From: Actinomadura luzonensis
GTDB lineage: Bacteria > Actinomycetota > Actinomycetes > Streptosporangiales > Streptosporangiaceae
Assembly (NCBI RefSeq): GCF_022664455.2
Contig: NZ_JAKRKC020000001.1
Coordinates: 5,523,001-5,587,000 of the forward strand
Reading direction: 5' to 3'
Length of the DNA stretch: 64,000 bases
Shown: positions 1 to 8,348 of the stretch, piece after piece
Numbering within the stretch: position 1 is the stretch's first letter
How the letters are laid out: every line of letters starts with the position of its first letter
The notes under the pieces: model-generated
What the model was told of the DNA's origin: nothing
Seen by the model: the letters and a program-made list of their open reading frames with translations, nothing else
Database searches by the model: none
Program-made: the position numbers and the translations under genes

Positions 1-1
1 G

Positions 2-793
2 TACGGCGACACGCTCTTCGTGGTGCTGCGCGCGGCCCGCTACCTCGACGACGTGGAGGAGGTGGCGTTCGGCGAGCTGCACGTCTTCGTCGGCCCCGAC
101 TTCGTGATCACCGTCAGGCACGCCGAGGCCCCCGACCTGCAGGGCGTGCGCCGCCGCATGGAGTCCGACCCCGAGCTGCTGCGGCAGGGCCCGCAGGCGG
201 TGCTGTACGCCATCCTCGACACGGTGGTCGACGGCTACGCGCCGGTCGTGGCCGGGCTGCAGAAGGACATCGAGGAGATCGAGGTCCAGGTCTTCAGCGG
301 CGACCCGTCGGTGTCGCGGCGCGTGTACGAGCTGTCCGGCGAGGTGATCGAGTTCCAGCGGGCCACGGCGCCGCTGGTCGGCATGATCCACGGGTTCATC
401 GCGGGCGCCCCCAAGTACGGGCTGAACGACGAGCTGCAGAGTTACCTGCGCGACGTGGCCGACCACGCGATCACTGTCTCCGAGCGGGTGTCGTCCTTCC
501 GGCAGATGTTGCAGAACATCCTGGTCGTCAACTCGACGCTGGTGACGCAGGCGCAGAACGCGGAGATGGCCCGGATGACCGAGGCCAGCATCCGGCAGGG
601 CGAGGAGGTCAAGAAGATCTCCGCGTGGGCGGCCATCCTCTTCGCGCCGACCCTGGTCGGGACGATCTACGGCATGAACTTCGACTTCATGCCGGAGACG
701 CACTGGGCGCTCGGCTACCCGTTCGCGATCGTGCTGATGGCCGCCGTGTGCCTGGTGCTCTACATGGTCTTCAAACGCCGCGACTGGCTGTGA
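2..793 (+). CDS. corA: CorA-family magnesium/divalent cation channel, 5' truncated
   Basis: The frame is open from base 2, so the true start lies upstream of the window; about 263 C-terminal residues are present. CorA proteins are pentameric Mg2+/Co2+ channels of the cytoplasmic membrane. The visible part holds the end of the soluble alpha/beta domain, a long stalk helix, and two C-terminal membrane segments. The family signature GMN (YGMNFDF) closes the first membrane helix and is followed by the acidic periplasmic loop (MPETHW) and a second helix ending in KRRDWL. The frame is undisturbed up to the TGA stop. A hairpin sits directly on the stop. The GMN motif makes the family assignment secure; which ion it carries cannot be read from sequence. 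Confidence 0.93.
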   Translation, partial: YGDTLFVVLRAARYLDDVEEVAFGELHVFVGPDFVITVRHAEAPDLQGVRRRMESDPELLRQGPQAVLYAILDTVVDGYAPVVAGLQKDIEEIEVQVFSGDPSVSRRVYELSGEVIEFQRATAPLVGMIHGFIAGAPKYGLNDELQSYLRDVADHAITVSERVSSFRQMLQNILVVNSTLVTQAQNAEMARMTEASIRQGEEVKKISAWAAILFAPTLVGTIYGMNFDFMPETHWALGYPFAIVLMAAVCLVLYMVFKRRDWL

Positions 794-808
794 CCCGGCG
801 CGGGTCAC
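790..808 (+). terminator. Hairpin at the corA stop codon
   Basis: Inverted repeat GTGACCC-GGCGC-GGGTCAC begins on the last base of the final codon and includes the TGA stop. The 7-bp stem is perfect. No T-tract follows, as is common in GC-rich actinobacteria, so termination is inferred from position (end of a + strand gene facing a - strand gene). The rest of the gap to base 881 shows nothing else. Confidence 0.4.
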
Positions 809-881
809 GGGTGGTGGCGCCTCCGGAGGAACGGAAGCGCGGGTCGAGGCCGCTGTTGTCCACGTCCACCTAGGGAGCCGA

Positions 882-959
882 TCACCACAGGGCGGCGACG
901 ATCAGGCCGACGAGGACGAGGGCGACGAGGACGGCGCGTAACGCGCTGAGCGCGCTCAT
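882..959 (-). CDS. 25-residue single-pass membrane peptide, coupled to the Clp_N gene
   Basis: A very short frame encodes 25 residues, starting MSALSALRAVL and ending VGLIVAALW. Apart from one arginine it is entirely hydrophobic or small, which fits one transmembrane helix. Its ATG overlaps the TGA of the preceding Clp_N/RHH gene (ATGA), the usual geometry of translational coupling. I recognise no family. It could be a real micro-protein or a chance frame; the coupling geometry and the uninterrupted hydrophobic stretch favour a real one. Any function (for example membrane tethering of the partner) is speculative. Confidence 0.4.
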   Translation of the reverse strand: MSALSALRAVLVALVLVGLIVAALW

Positions 960-1738
960 GGCCGGAGGCCGGCGTGCTCCTCCAGGCGCTCCAGACGCTG
1001 CACGAGCGGCTGGAGTTCGGCCCGGAGCGCGGCCTTCAGCAGCTCGGCCTGGCCCTGCGCCGGCCCGGGCGCCTGGGCGGGCTGGGCGGGGCCGGGCTGC
1101 TGGGCCTGGGCGCGCAGGTGGACGTAGCCGGCCAGGGCGGCCGACACGGCGCGGCGGGTCAGGCGGGGCTCGGCGCCGAGGGCGCGCAGGACCTGCCCGC
1201 CGGTGCCGTCCGGCTCGGCGACGAGGCCCAGCAGGAGGTGCTCGCAGCCGACGTAGTTGTGGCCGAGGGACAGCGCCTCGGTGACGGCGAACTCCAGGGC
1301 GTTGGCGGCGGAGGTGCTGAAACGCCGCGTCCCGGCCTCGGCTTCGGCATCGGGCTGAGGGACGGGGCGGGCGTGCTGGTCGAGGTCGCGGCGGACGTGG
1401 TCGAGGCTGATCTCCATGGCCCGCAGCACGTGCAGGGCCAGGTTGCCGCCCTCGGTGAGCATCGCGCCGAGCAGGTGCTCGGTGCCGACCTCGGCGGCGC
1501 CCTGGGCGCGGGCGCCGTCGGCGGCGAGCTTGAGCACGGTGCGCGTCCGGCCGGTCAGGTGGGTGAGGGCGCCGGTCGGGGTCTCCAGGTCGAGCTCGCC
1601 GAGCGAGGACTCCCTGATCGCGGTCACCCGGCGGACCGCCTGCTCCAGCGCGCGCTGGCAGACGGCGGACACCGGCACGCCGGCCTCCTTGACGGCCTCG
1701 GCGAGGTCGTCGGGCAGGTATACGTTGATCTTTGGCAT
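956..1738 (-). CDS. Clp N-domain protein with ribbon-helix-helix N-terminus
   Basis: 260 residues. The first ~45 (start MPKINVYLPDDLAEAV) resemble a ribbon-helix-helix DNA-binding fold as in Arc/MetJ repressors. Residues ~75-220 hold two Clp_N-type repeats (TEHLLGAML and CEHLLLGLV), the substrate- or adaptor-binding module of ClpA/ClpC. There is no AAA+ ATPase domain, so it cannot unfold proteins itself. A proline/glutamine-rich linker and a short C-terminal amphipathic helix follow. The start is the ATG preceding PKINVY. The 41-bp gap upstream carries palindromes that could be its own operator. Such proteins are common in actinobacteria and mostly uncharacterised; a role as regulator or adaptor of Clp-type proteolysis is inference. 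Confidence 0.8.
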   Translation of the reverse strand: MPKINVYLPDDLAEAVKEAGVPVSAVCQRALEQAVRRVTAIRESSLGELDLETPTGALTHLTGRTRTVLKLAADGARAQGAAEVGTEHLLGAMLTEGGNLALHVLRAMEISLDHVRRDLDQHARPVPQPDAEAEAGTRRFSTSAANALEFAVTEALSLGHNYVGCEHLLLGLVAEPDGTGGQVLRALGAEPRLTRRAVSAALAGYVHLRAQAQQPGPAQPAQAPGPAQGQAELLKAALRAELQPLVQRLERLEEHAGLRP

Positions 1739-1740
1739 GC

Positions 1741-1779
1741 CCCCACTGTAACCCCAATGGGGGTAGACGTCTATAACCC
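1741..1779 (-). promoter_or_regulatory. Candidate promoter/operator of the Clp_N-RHH gene
   Basis: This short gap holds a perfect 10-bp palindrome TAGACGTCTA (1764-1773) and CCCC-AAT-GGGG (1752-1762). On the minus strand TTATAG could serve as a -10 box. Because the downstream protein begins with an RHH domain, a family that binds short palindromes, autoregulation is possible. No binding site is known to me for comparison. Confidence 0.35.
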
Positions 1780-3906
1780 CTACCGGAGAAGGAGGCGGCG
1801 GCGCAGGCGGGCCGGCAGCGGGGTGCGGGCGCGGAGCGTGCGGCGGAGGGCGTCGCTGTGCCGCCAGGCGGCCGCGGCGGTCTCGTCGGTGACGGCGTCG
1901 GGGGCGTATCTGGCGAAGTTCGACAGGTCCGCCAGCGGGCGGAGGTCGGCGGCGACGTCCGGCGGCTGGGCGGCGAGAACGTCCGCGGCCGTCAGCGCCC
2001 GGTCCCCGGCCAGGCCCAGGTCGTCGCGGGCCTGCCGCCACGCGCCGAGCACCCGGCCCTCCGGGCTGCCCGCGCGGCGGCGTCTCCTCCGGCGCCACGG
2101 CGGCAGGGCCGCCGCCAGGCCCGCGTACGCCAGCACCAGCGCCCCGCCCGCGACCGCCGCGAGCGTCCACGGGGACGGGCCCGCCTCCTCCCGGCCGCCG
2201 CCGCCCTGCGGCCGGGACTCCGGCGCGCGGTCGCCGCCGCCGCCCCGCGTGAACTCGCCCTCCAGCTGCTCGCTCTCCTCGATGGCCGACGACACCACCT
2301 CGTGGTCGTCCTTGGCGCCGCTGCGGCCCGGCGTCGGGTAGAACGGCCGCCAGCCGATCCCCTCGAACTCGATCTCCGCCCACGCCATCACGTGCCCCGA
2401 CCTGACGTGGTAGACGCCGCCGGCGGGCGTGCCCGGCCGGAAGCCGACGACCACCCTGGACGGCAGCCCGAGCGTCCTCGCCATGAGCGCGAACGTGGTC
2501 GCGAACTGCTCCGACGTGCCCCGGTGCGTGGTCCGCAGGAAGAACTCCAGGCCCTTGAGCGAGTGGCCGGGAGGGGCGGTGACGTCGTAGCGGGCGCTGG
2601 TGCGGAGGTAGCTCTGCAGCCGGTACGCCTGCCGCATCGGCTCCTCCGCCCCCTTGACCGCCTCCCTGGCGAGCCTGCCGAACAGCTCCTTCTGCGGCCC
2701 GCCGGGGAACGCGGTCAGCGCGGGGTCGCGCGCCGGCACGGCGGCCAGCAGGTCCTCCTTGGACGGCTTCGGCACCCGGGAGGTGACCTCGTAGCTGAAG
2801 CCCTTGGCGGGCTTGACGCCGGCCAGCAGCGCGCCGCTGGCCGGGTCGGCGGCCAGGCCGCGCACGCCGTCCACCTTCTCGGGCCGTTCGGCCGCCGGCA
2901 GCCAGGTGCCGGGCAGGCCGTCGAAGGTGATCCGCTGGCGCACGACGTCGGCCTCGCCGGTCCACGGGCCCTCGGGGACGCGGCCGCCGGTGGGCTGGAA
3001 GCGGGCGCCCGAGGTCCAGCGCACCCCGTCGTAGCGGTCGAGCACGGCCAGCCGCCAGTTGAGCGGTTCGCCGGCCTGGACGGTGAACAGCTCCCGGTCG
3101 GGGATCTGCAGCCAGGCCGAGACCCGGTCCAGGGGGCTGACGCTGTCCACGCGGACGGGCGGCGGCAGGTCGGCGTCGTCGCGCGGGTTGTACGGCTGCG
3201 CCGCGATCGGCAGCAGCGGGCCGGCGACCAGCGCGACGGCGGCCAGCGCGGCCGCCACCGGCAGCCCGGCCAGCAGCCAGGACGCGGGGCGGCCGGCGCG
3301 CACCAGGGCGAGGGCGGCGATCAGCGTGAACAGCGCGGCGGCGACCGGCAGGTTCGAGCCCTCGCCGTCCACGCCGAGCAGCAGGGCCAGGCCGTACACG
3401 AGGAGGGCGGGCAGCGCCGGGGCGATCCTGGTGGCGGTGCGGGTGAGCAGCTCGGCGCCGGTCGTGGCGGCCGCCCACACCAGGGTGTGGACCAGGACCA
3501 GCAGGCCCGGGTCCGGCTGGGCGGGCAGCAGGGTGGTGAGCAGCGCGTGCCAGGAGTTGGCCACGTCCCTGAGGAGGGCGGGCTCCAGACCTCCGTAGAG
3601 CGGGACGGTCCCGGCGAACCAGACGACGAGATCGAGCATCAGCGCCAGCCAGAGCGGGCGCCTGGCGGTGAGCGCGGCGACGAGCGCGGGGGCGACGGCG
3701 GCGGGGACGACGGCCAGGAGCAGCTCCTGACCGGCGGGGAAGACCCGGTGGAAGCCCCACCCGGCGGTCCCGGCGACCGCCGCGACCAGCGCGAGGCCGG
3801 CGGCCCGCCGCCACAGCGGCGGGGTGCCGCCGGCGGGAGGGACCATCGGGGGCCCTTGGGCGGCGGAAGGCTGCATCTGGGGCCCCCGGGTGGTGGCCGC
3901 CGTCAT
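1780..3906 (-). CDS. TgpA-like membrane transglutaminase-fold protein, catalytic triad replaced
   Basis: 708 residues. After a proline-rich N-terminus there is a bundle of about six hydrophobic segments (~30-230), then an extracytoplasmic transglutaminase-like domain (~380-530), one more membrane helix (~590), and a cytoplasmic tail. This is the TgpA (DUF3488-transglutaminase-DUF4129) layout usually found next to MoxR and DUF58 genes, as here. The fold is recognisable (LGLPSRVVVGF, GIGWRPFYPTP). However, the residues expected to be Cys, His and Asp are Ser465 (GTSEQF), Met507 (HVMAW) and Tyr523 (PFYPTP), so peptide cross-linking or cleavage is unlikely. The ATG overlaps the DUF58 stop (ATGA). 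A structural or binding role at the envelope is inference. Confidence 0.85.
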   Translation of the reverse strand: MTAATTRGPQMQPSAAQGPPMVPPAGGTPPLWRRAAGLALVAAVAGTAGWGFHRVFPAGQELLLAVVPAAVAPALVAALTARRPLWLALMLDLVVWFAGTVPLYGGLEPALLRDVANSWHALLTTLLPAQPDPGLLVLVHTLVWAAATTGAELLTRTATRIAPALPALLVYGLALLLGVDGEGSNLPVAAALFTLIAALALVRAGRPASWLLAGLPVAAALAAVALVAGPLLPIAAQPYNPRDDADLPPPVRVDSVSPLDRVSAWLQIPDRELFTVQAGEPLNWRLAVLDRYDGVRWTSGARFQPTGGRVPEGPWTGEADVVRQRITFDGLPGTWLPAAERPEKVDGVRGLAADPASGALLAGVKPAKGFSYEVTSRVPKPSKEDLLAAVPARDPALTAFPGGPQKELFGRLAREAVKGAEEPMRQAYRLQSYLRTSARYDVTAPPGHSLKGLEFFLRTTHRGTSEQFATTFALMARTLGLPSRVVVGFRPGTPAGGVYHVRSGHVMAWAEIEFEGIGWRPFYPTPGRSGAKDDHEVVSSAIEESEQLEGEFTRGGGGDRAPESRPQGGGGREEAGPSPWTLAAVAGGALVLAYAGLAAALPPWRRRRRRRAGSPEGRVLGAWRQARDDLGLAGDRALTAADVLAAQPPDVAADLRPLADLSNFARYAPDAVTDETAAAAWRHSDALRRTLRARTPLPARLRRRLLLR

Positions 3907-5009
3907 CGGGAGCCCCAGAGCGGCGGGAGGGCGTCGAGCGTGGTGACGGGCAGCAGGGTCACGCCGGGGACGGCGACCGGCGCCGCGCCCACGTACACGC
4001 AGATGACCCGGTCGAAGCGGCGGCGCACGCCCGCGACCCGCCCCGCCTCCGCCGGGTCGGCGGTGACGAGCACGAGCGACCCGCCGCCGCGCGCGAGCCG
4101 CAGCGCCTCGCCGACGCCCGCCGCCGTGCCGCCGACGACGGCCAGCCGGTCCAGGACGGCCTCCGCGTCGGGCCTGGCGTCCGGCAGCGGCCCGTCGCCG
4201 GTGATCACCCGCACCGGGAACCCGGCGCGGGCGGCGGCGACGGCGACCGAGGCGGCGGCGTCCACGGCCAGCTCGGACAGCTCGCCCCGGGTGTCGAGCA
4301 CCACGGTCGTGGTGGGCAGGCTGGCGTCGATGAGCTGGCGCACCATGAGCGTGCCGGTGCGGGCGCTCGAGCGCCAGTGCACGTGCCGGAGGTCGTCGCC
4401 GACGACGTACTCGCGCAGCGTGTGGAAGGTGACGGTGCCGCTGGGCGCGTTGTCGCTGGTCGGGCCCTCCAGGTGGTGGGCCCGGCCGGACGGGGGCACG
4501 GGGAGCGGCACGGTGCGGGGCCGCACCAGCAGCGTCGCCGGGCTGCCGTACGGGCGCACCCGGCGGGTCAGCCCGAACGGGTCGGCCCGGACCACGACGA
4601 GCGGCCCGACCGGGATCTCGCCGCGCACGCCGGTGGGCAGCGGGTACGACACGGTGCGGACCCCGTTCCTGGGCAGCCGGGGCAGCTCGACCGTGTGCTC
4701 GGCGGCGCCGATGCGGTCCTGGGCGCGCAGGCCGGACAGGCCGCGGCGGCCGAGGTTGGCGACGGTGAGCACGGCCACGGCGGCCTCGCCGCGCGGCACC
4801 TTGAGCGGCGTCACCTCGCGCCGGACGTCCAGCCGGGGCCGGGGCGCGGTCCAGGCGAGCGCGGCGGCCAGCGCGAGCAGCCCGCCGGTGGCCAGCACGA
4901 CGGGCTCGGGGTAGCCGAGGGCGAACCCGGCCGCGTACAGGACGATCGACCCGGCCAGCGTGCCCCACCCGAGCGGGGTGAGCACGCCGCTCCACCGCGC
5001 GGCGTCCAC
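3903..5009 (-). CDS. DUF58 domain protein
   Basis: 368 residues. Two N-terminal membrane helices (~10-55) are followed by a soluble region containing the DUF58 core (HVHWRSSARTGTLMVRQ, ~170-190) and a C-terminal VWA-like alpha/beta part. DUF58 proteins accompany MoxR ATPases and transglutaminase-like proteins in a widespread envelope-associated module of unknown mechanism. The start is a GTG that shares one base with the MoxR stop (TAGTG), and the end overlaps the next ATG by 4 bases, so the three genes form one translationally coupled unit. No classical MIDAS motif (DxSxS) is evident. Confidence 0.88.
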   Translation of the reverse strand: MDAARWSGVLTPLGWGTLAGSIVLYAAGFALGYPEPVVLATGGLLALAAALAWTAPRPRLDVRREVTPLKVPRGEAAVAVLTVANLGRRGLSGLRAQDRIGAAEHTVELPRLPRNGVRTVSYPLPTGVRGEIPVGPLVVVRADPFGLTRRVRPYGSPATLLVRPRTVPLPVPPSGRAHHLEGPTSDNAPSGTVTFHTLREYVVGDDLRHVHWRSSARTGTLMVRQLIDASLPTTTVVLDTRGELSELAVDAAASVAVAAARAGFPVRVITGDGPLPDARPDAEAVLDRLAVVGGTAAGVGEALRLARGGGSLVLVTADPAEAGRVAGVRRRFDRVICVYVGAAPVAVPGVTLLPVTTLDALPPLWGSR

Positions 5010-6031
5010 TACGCCGCCTGGGGCACCGGCGTCCCGGCGGTGATCTCGCCGAGCACGGCCGCGGCCGTGACGTCGCGCAGCTCGGCGTCGGGCGAGAGGA
5101 TCAGGCGGTGCGCGATGACCGGGACGGCCAGCGCCTTGACGTCCTCGGGCACCACGTAGTGCCGCCCGGCCGCGGCGGCCTTGACGCGGGCGGCCCGCAG
5201 CAGCGCGAGGCTGCCCCGAGGGCTCGCGCCGAGCCGCAGGTGGGGGCTGGTCCTGGTGGCCGCGCACAGCGCCACGACGTAGTCGTAGACCGGGTCGGCG
5301 ACGTGGATGCGGGAGGCGAAGTCGATCATCCCGGCCACGTCGGAGGCGCGCGCCACCACGGGCAGCCGCTCGACCTGCGGCCCGGTCGGCATGCCCTTGA
5401 GCACCTCGACCTCGGAGACGTGGTCGGGGTAGCCGACGGAGATCTTCATCAGGAACCGGTCGAGCTGGGCCTCGGGCAGCGGGTACGTGCCGTCCATGTC
5501 CACCGGGTTCTGCGTGGCCACGACGAGGAACGGCCGGGGCACCGGGTGCGGCTCGGCGTCCACCGTGACCCGGCGCTCCTCCATGACCTCCAGCAGCGCG
5601 GCCTGCGTCTTCGGGGAGGCGCGGTTGATCTCGTCGGCGAGCACGATGTTGGCGAAGACGGGCCCGTGGTGGAACTCGAACTTCTGGTGCGCCTGGTTGA
5701 AGATCGACACGCCGGTGATGTCGCTGGGCAGCAGGTCGGGCGTGAACTGGATGCGCCGCCACTCGGCGTCCACGCTGGCCGCGAGCGAGCGGGCGAGCGT
5801 GGTCTTGCCGGTGCCGGGGACGTCCTCGATGAGCAGGTGCCCCTCGGCGAACAGGCAGATCAGCGCCAGCTCGATCGCCTCGTGCTTGCCCCGGATGATC
5901 CGCTCGATGTTGCCGGCCAGGAGCTGGAAACGCTGGGCGAACTGCTGCGCCAGCTCCTGCGGCTGGTGCTGGTACGCCTGGGCGGCCGGCTCCTGGTGGT
6001 ACTGGGTCGACTCGTAGTGGTACTGGGTCAA
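5009..6031 (-). CDS. MoxR-family AAA+ ATPase
   Basis: 340 residues, typical MoxR size. A glutamine/tyrosine-rich N-terminal extension (~1-30) precedes the AAA+ core: Walker A VPGTGKTT (71-78), Walker B LADEIN (131-136), and sensor 1 in VVATQNPVD. The C-terminal lid includes the SPRGSLALL segment. MoxR ATPases act as chaperone-like machines with VWA/DUF58 partners, and the DUF58 gene follows directly. It is first in the coupled unit MoxR-DUF58-TgpA, 13 bases after the Fn3 gene stop, so all four genes may be co-transcribed. Confidence 0.93.
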   Translation of the reverse strand: MTQYHYESTQYHQEPAAQAYQHQPQELAQQFAQRFQLLAGNIERIIRGKHEAIELALICLFAEGHLLIEDVPGTGKTTLARSLAASVDAEWRRIQFTPDLLPSDITGVSIFNQAHQKFEFHHGPVFANIVLADEINRASPKTQAALLEVMEERRVTVDAEPHPVPRPFLVVATQNPVDMDGTYPLPEAQLDRFLMKISVGYPDHVSEVEVLKGMPTGPQVERLPVVARASDVAGMIDFASRIHVADPVYDYVVALCAATRTSPHLRLGASPRGSLALLRAARVKAAAAGRHYVVPEDVKALAVPVIAHRLILSPDAELRDVTAAAVLGEITAGTPVPQAA

Positions 6032-6044
6032 CTGAGTCCCCTTC

Positions 6045-8198
6045 TCAGTCGGTGCACTCGAAGAGCGGGCCCTCGGGGAAGCCGCCGTCGGGAGTGGCCA
6101 CCAGGGTGTCGTTCAGGTAGCCGTTGCCGTACTGGGTCTCGACGCGGTTCCAGATGTCGCTGCTCTTGCCGGTCGAGGGGTCGGTGTAGGACGAGCCCTT
6201 GACCTGGCAGACCACGGTGAGCGTGATGTACGCCTTCCTCGGGATGCGGCCCGCCTCGCCCGACCCGGAGGGGCCGGGGCGGATGAGCGTGTCGCTGTCC
6301 TCGTTGCTGGCGTTCTGGTACTGCTGCTTCGGGTAGGCGAGGTCCACCTCGGCCGTCGCGACGTCCGGGCTCTCCCCCGCCGCGTTCCTGGCCTTGAGCT
6401 TGAAGGCGTGCTTCTGGTTGTTTTTCAGGCCCTCCACCGTGTACGACGTGCCCTTGATGGAGTCCGCGGTGGCCGCGCCGGTCAGCTCGTACGTGGTGTC
6501 GTCGCCGGCGTTCTCCGGGGCGTTCCAGGTCAGCTCGGCGCCCCGGTTCTTGGCCTTGGCCGTCAGGCCGGTCGGCGCGCCGGGCGCCACGCAGGGCCGC
6601 ACCCCGGCGCTCGGCTCCGAGCTGACCTCGCCGCCCGCCCAGTGGGCGACGACGGTGAAGGTGTACTCGCGGGAGCAGTCGCCGCCGGTGAACTCGAACT
6701 GGTACGGCCCGCCGGCGGGCACCGACTGCGGCTCGGCGCGGCCGGAGCCGGCCGTCTTGAGCGTGTAGCGCTCGACCTTGCCGCCGGTGGACGGGGTGAA
6801 GCCGATCGTCACCTTGCCGGGGCCCGAGCGGGCGGTCACGCCGCCGGGCGCGCCGGGCGCGCTCGGCGTGGGGGTCGGCGTCGGGGTGGGCGTGGGCGTC
6901 GGGGTCGGGGTCGGGGTGGCGGTCCGCGTGGGGGACGGCTCCCGGGTGGGCGTCCCGGCCGGGCGCGACCGGGTGGGGCTGGGCGCGCCGGTCGTCTCGA
7001 CCGGGTCCGGCTGCGGCGGCGCGTCGGTGTTGGTCGGCTCGTTGCGCGGCGTCTGCCGGGGTTTGGGGGTGTTGGTCGGGCCGGGGACGTCGGAGTCGTC
7101 CTTGTCCACGTCGTGCTTGCGGCCCTCGGGGTCGATGACGACCGCGCGGTCGCCGTGCTCGTCGTTGGCCCACAGCAGGCCGTCCTTGACGAACACGTCC
7201 ACCGGGCCGGGGCCGTCGGCGACCTGGAGCGTGGTGGGCCGCCCGCCGGCCGCGCTGTCCCAGACGATCAGCGCGCCGCTGCCCTGGTCGGGCACGTACA
7301 CCTTGGTGCCGAGGACCTGCGGCACGCCGAGCTTGGCCGGGTCGCGGACGGTGAACTTGGTGCTGAGCACCGCGTTGGAGGCGGTGTCGAGCACGACGAG
7401 CAGGCCGGAGTCGCCGGCCGTCAGGATCGGCACCAGCGAGCCCTCGGTGGCGGCCGGGGCGAGCGCGCCGCCCTTCGCGGCCTGGGCCACGCCCTTGGGC
7501 AGGGCGATCTCGCCGACGCCGCCGTCCGAGCCGACGACCGTCGCGGTGGCGGCCCGGGTGTTGACCACGACCGGCAGGCCGCCCGCGATCGTCACCGACA
7601 GCTCCTCGCCGGGCTCGCCGACCTTGAGCGGGCCCGCCGCCGCGCCCTGCGTGACCGGGACGACCTCGCCCCGCGCGGTCACCGGCACCCACAGCCGGCC
7701 GCCGCCGTCGACGCGGGCCGCGCCGAGCGGGCCGGGCAGGGTGAGGGGGTCGCCGACCGAGTTCAGCGTGTACGGGTGGATCTGCTGCACCGTGCCCGCC
7801 GCCGGGTCGACGGCGTAGGCCGTGTCGCCGGACAGCGCGAGCTGCAGCCCGGCCGCGCCGAAGTCGCGGGTCTGGGTGACGTCGAGCTGGCTGGGCTCGA
7901 TCCGGCTGACGAAGCCGGTGCGCTCGTCCACGAGCAGCACGTTGCCGCCGTCCTGGACGACGCGGAGCTGCCGGCCCGCCTTGTCGTTCAGGTAGCCGTC
8001 CACCTCGCCGGACAGGCCGTTGACGTGCACGATCCGGCCTTTGGCCGCGGTCCAGAGCCAGGCGCCCACGTCGGCGAGCTTGGGATTGGCGCTGGAGACC
8101 CCCACGCCGAACCACGCCGCCGCGGCGACCAGGACCACCGCCGCGACGCCGGCGACGACCGCGGTGGTGCGGTCGCGCCGGAGTGCGGGGATACGCAT
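6045..8198 (-). CDS. Exported fibronectin type III repeat protein with beta-propeller-like N-terminal part
   Basis: 717 residues. A basic N-terminus and one hydrophobic helix (~10-32) form a signal anchor. The next ~330 residues are beta-rich with repeated short units, propeller-like. They are followed by a Thr/Pro-rich linker with a run of TP dipeptides, two fibronectin type III domains (~440-620), and a C-terminal domain with a Cys pair. I chose the ATG because GGGGTGA lies 6 bases upstream; a GTG 6 bases earlier abuts that sequence. It precedes the MoxR operon and is probably its lead gene. Fn3 modules occur in actinobacterial surface proteins; a cell-wall or surface-binding role is inferred. 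Confidence 0.82.
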   Translation of the reverse strand: MRIPALRRDRTTAVVAGVAAVVLVAAAAWFGVGVSSANPKLADVGAWLWTAAKGRIVHVNGLSGEVDGYLNDKAGRQLRVVQDGGNVLLVDERTGFVSRIEPSQLDVTQTRDFGAAGLQLALSGDTAYAVDPAAGTVQQIHPYTLNSVGDPLTLPGPLGAARVDGGGRLWVPVTARGEVVPVTQGAAAGPLKVGEPGEELSVTIAGGLPVVVNTRAATATVVGSDGGVGEIALPKGVAQAAKGGALAPAATEGSLVPILTAGDSGLLVVLDTASNAVLSTKFTVRDPAKLGVPQVLGTKVYVPDQGSGALIVWDSAAGGRPTTLQVADGPGPVDVFVKDGLLWANDEHGDRAVVIDPEGRKHDVDKDDSDVPGPTNTPKPRQTPRNEPTNTDAPPQPDPVETTGAPSPTRSRPAGTPTREPSPTRTATPTPTPTPTPTPTPTPTPSAPGAPGGVTARSGPGKVTIGFTPSTGGKVERYTLKTAGSGRAEPQSVPAGGPYQFEFTGGDCSREYTFTVVAHWAGGEVSSEPSAGVRPCVAPGAPTGLTAKAKNRGAELTWNAPENAGDDTTYELTGAATADSIKGTSYTVEGLKNNQKHAFKLKARNAAGESPDVATAEVDLAYPKQQYQNASNEDSDTLIRPGPSGSGEAGRIPRKAYITLTVVCQVKGSSYTDPSTGKSSDIWNRVETQYGNGYLNDTLVATPDGGFPEGPLFECTD
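6860..6925. repeat. Hexanucleotide-like repeat coding a Thr-Pro linker
   Basis: A near-perfect run of GGCGTC/GGGGTC hexamers, read on the minus strand as alternating Thr-Pro. It forms the extended linker between the N-terminal region and the first Fn3 domain. Such runs are prone to copy-number change. Confidence 0.7.
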
Positions 8199-8204
8199 CC
8201 TCAC

Positions 8205-8348
8205 TCACCCCGTACGTACGATTACTTACCGTTTGCCCCCGTATTATCGGGGATCACCCTAGCGCCCGGACATGACAAATGGGGGCGTACCGACTGGTAG
8301 CAGCGTCGGGTTCTCTGACTGTCGGTGTGAAGCCGTACCTTAGAGCGC
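8205..8348. promoter_or_regulatory. Divergent intergenic region between the Fn3 operon and the SMC cassette
   Basis: This region separates two divergent operons and is locally AT-richer. It holds the 10-bp palindrome CGTACGTACG (8211-8220) and CCCCG-TATTAT-CGGGG (8237-8252). On the minus strand GATAAT lies within the second palindrome and is a plausible -10 box for the Fn3 gene. The + strand gene starts with GTG and no ribosome site is visible before it, so a leaderless transcript is possible. No coding frame with support lies here. Confidence 0.45.

Noticed and set aside
956..3814. A 952-residue open frame on the minus strand that includes the Clp_N gene
   Set aside because: Only its last 260 codons have protein-like composition. 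Upstream it is an Arg/Pro/Ala-rich shadow of the transglutaminase-like gene in another frame.
1858..4914. Long + strand frame of about 1,000 codons opposite the TgpA/DUF58 genes
   Set aside because: Composition is Arg/Gly/Gln-rich with no motif, as expected for an antisense frame in very GC-rich DNA. The minus strand has clear families.
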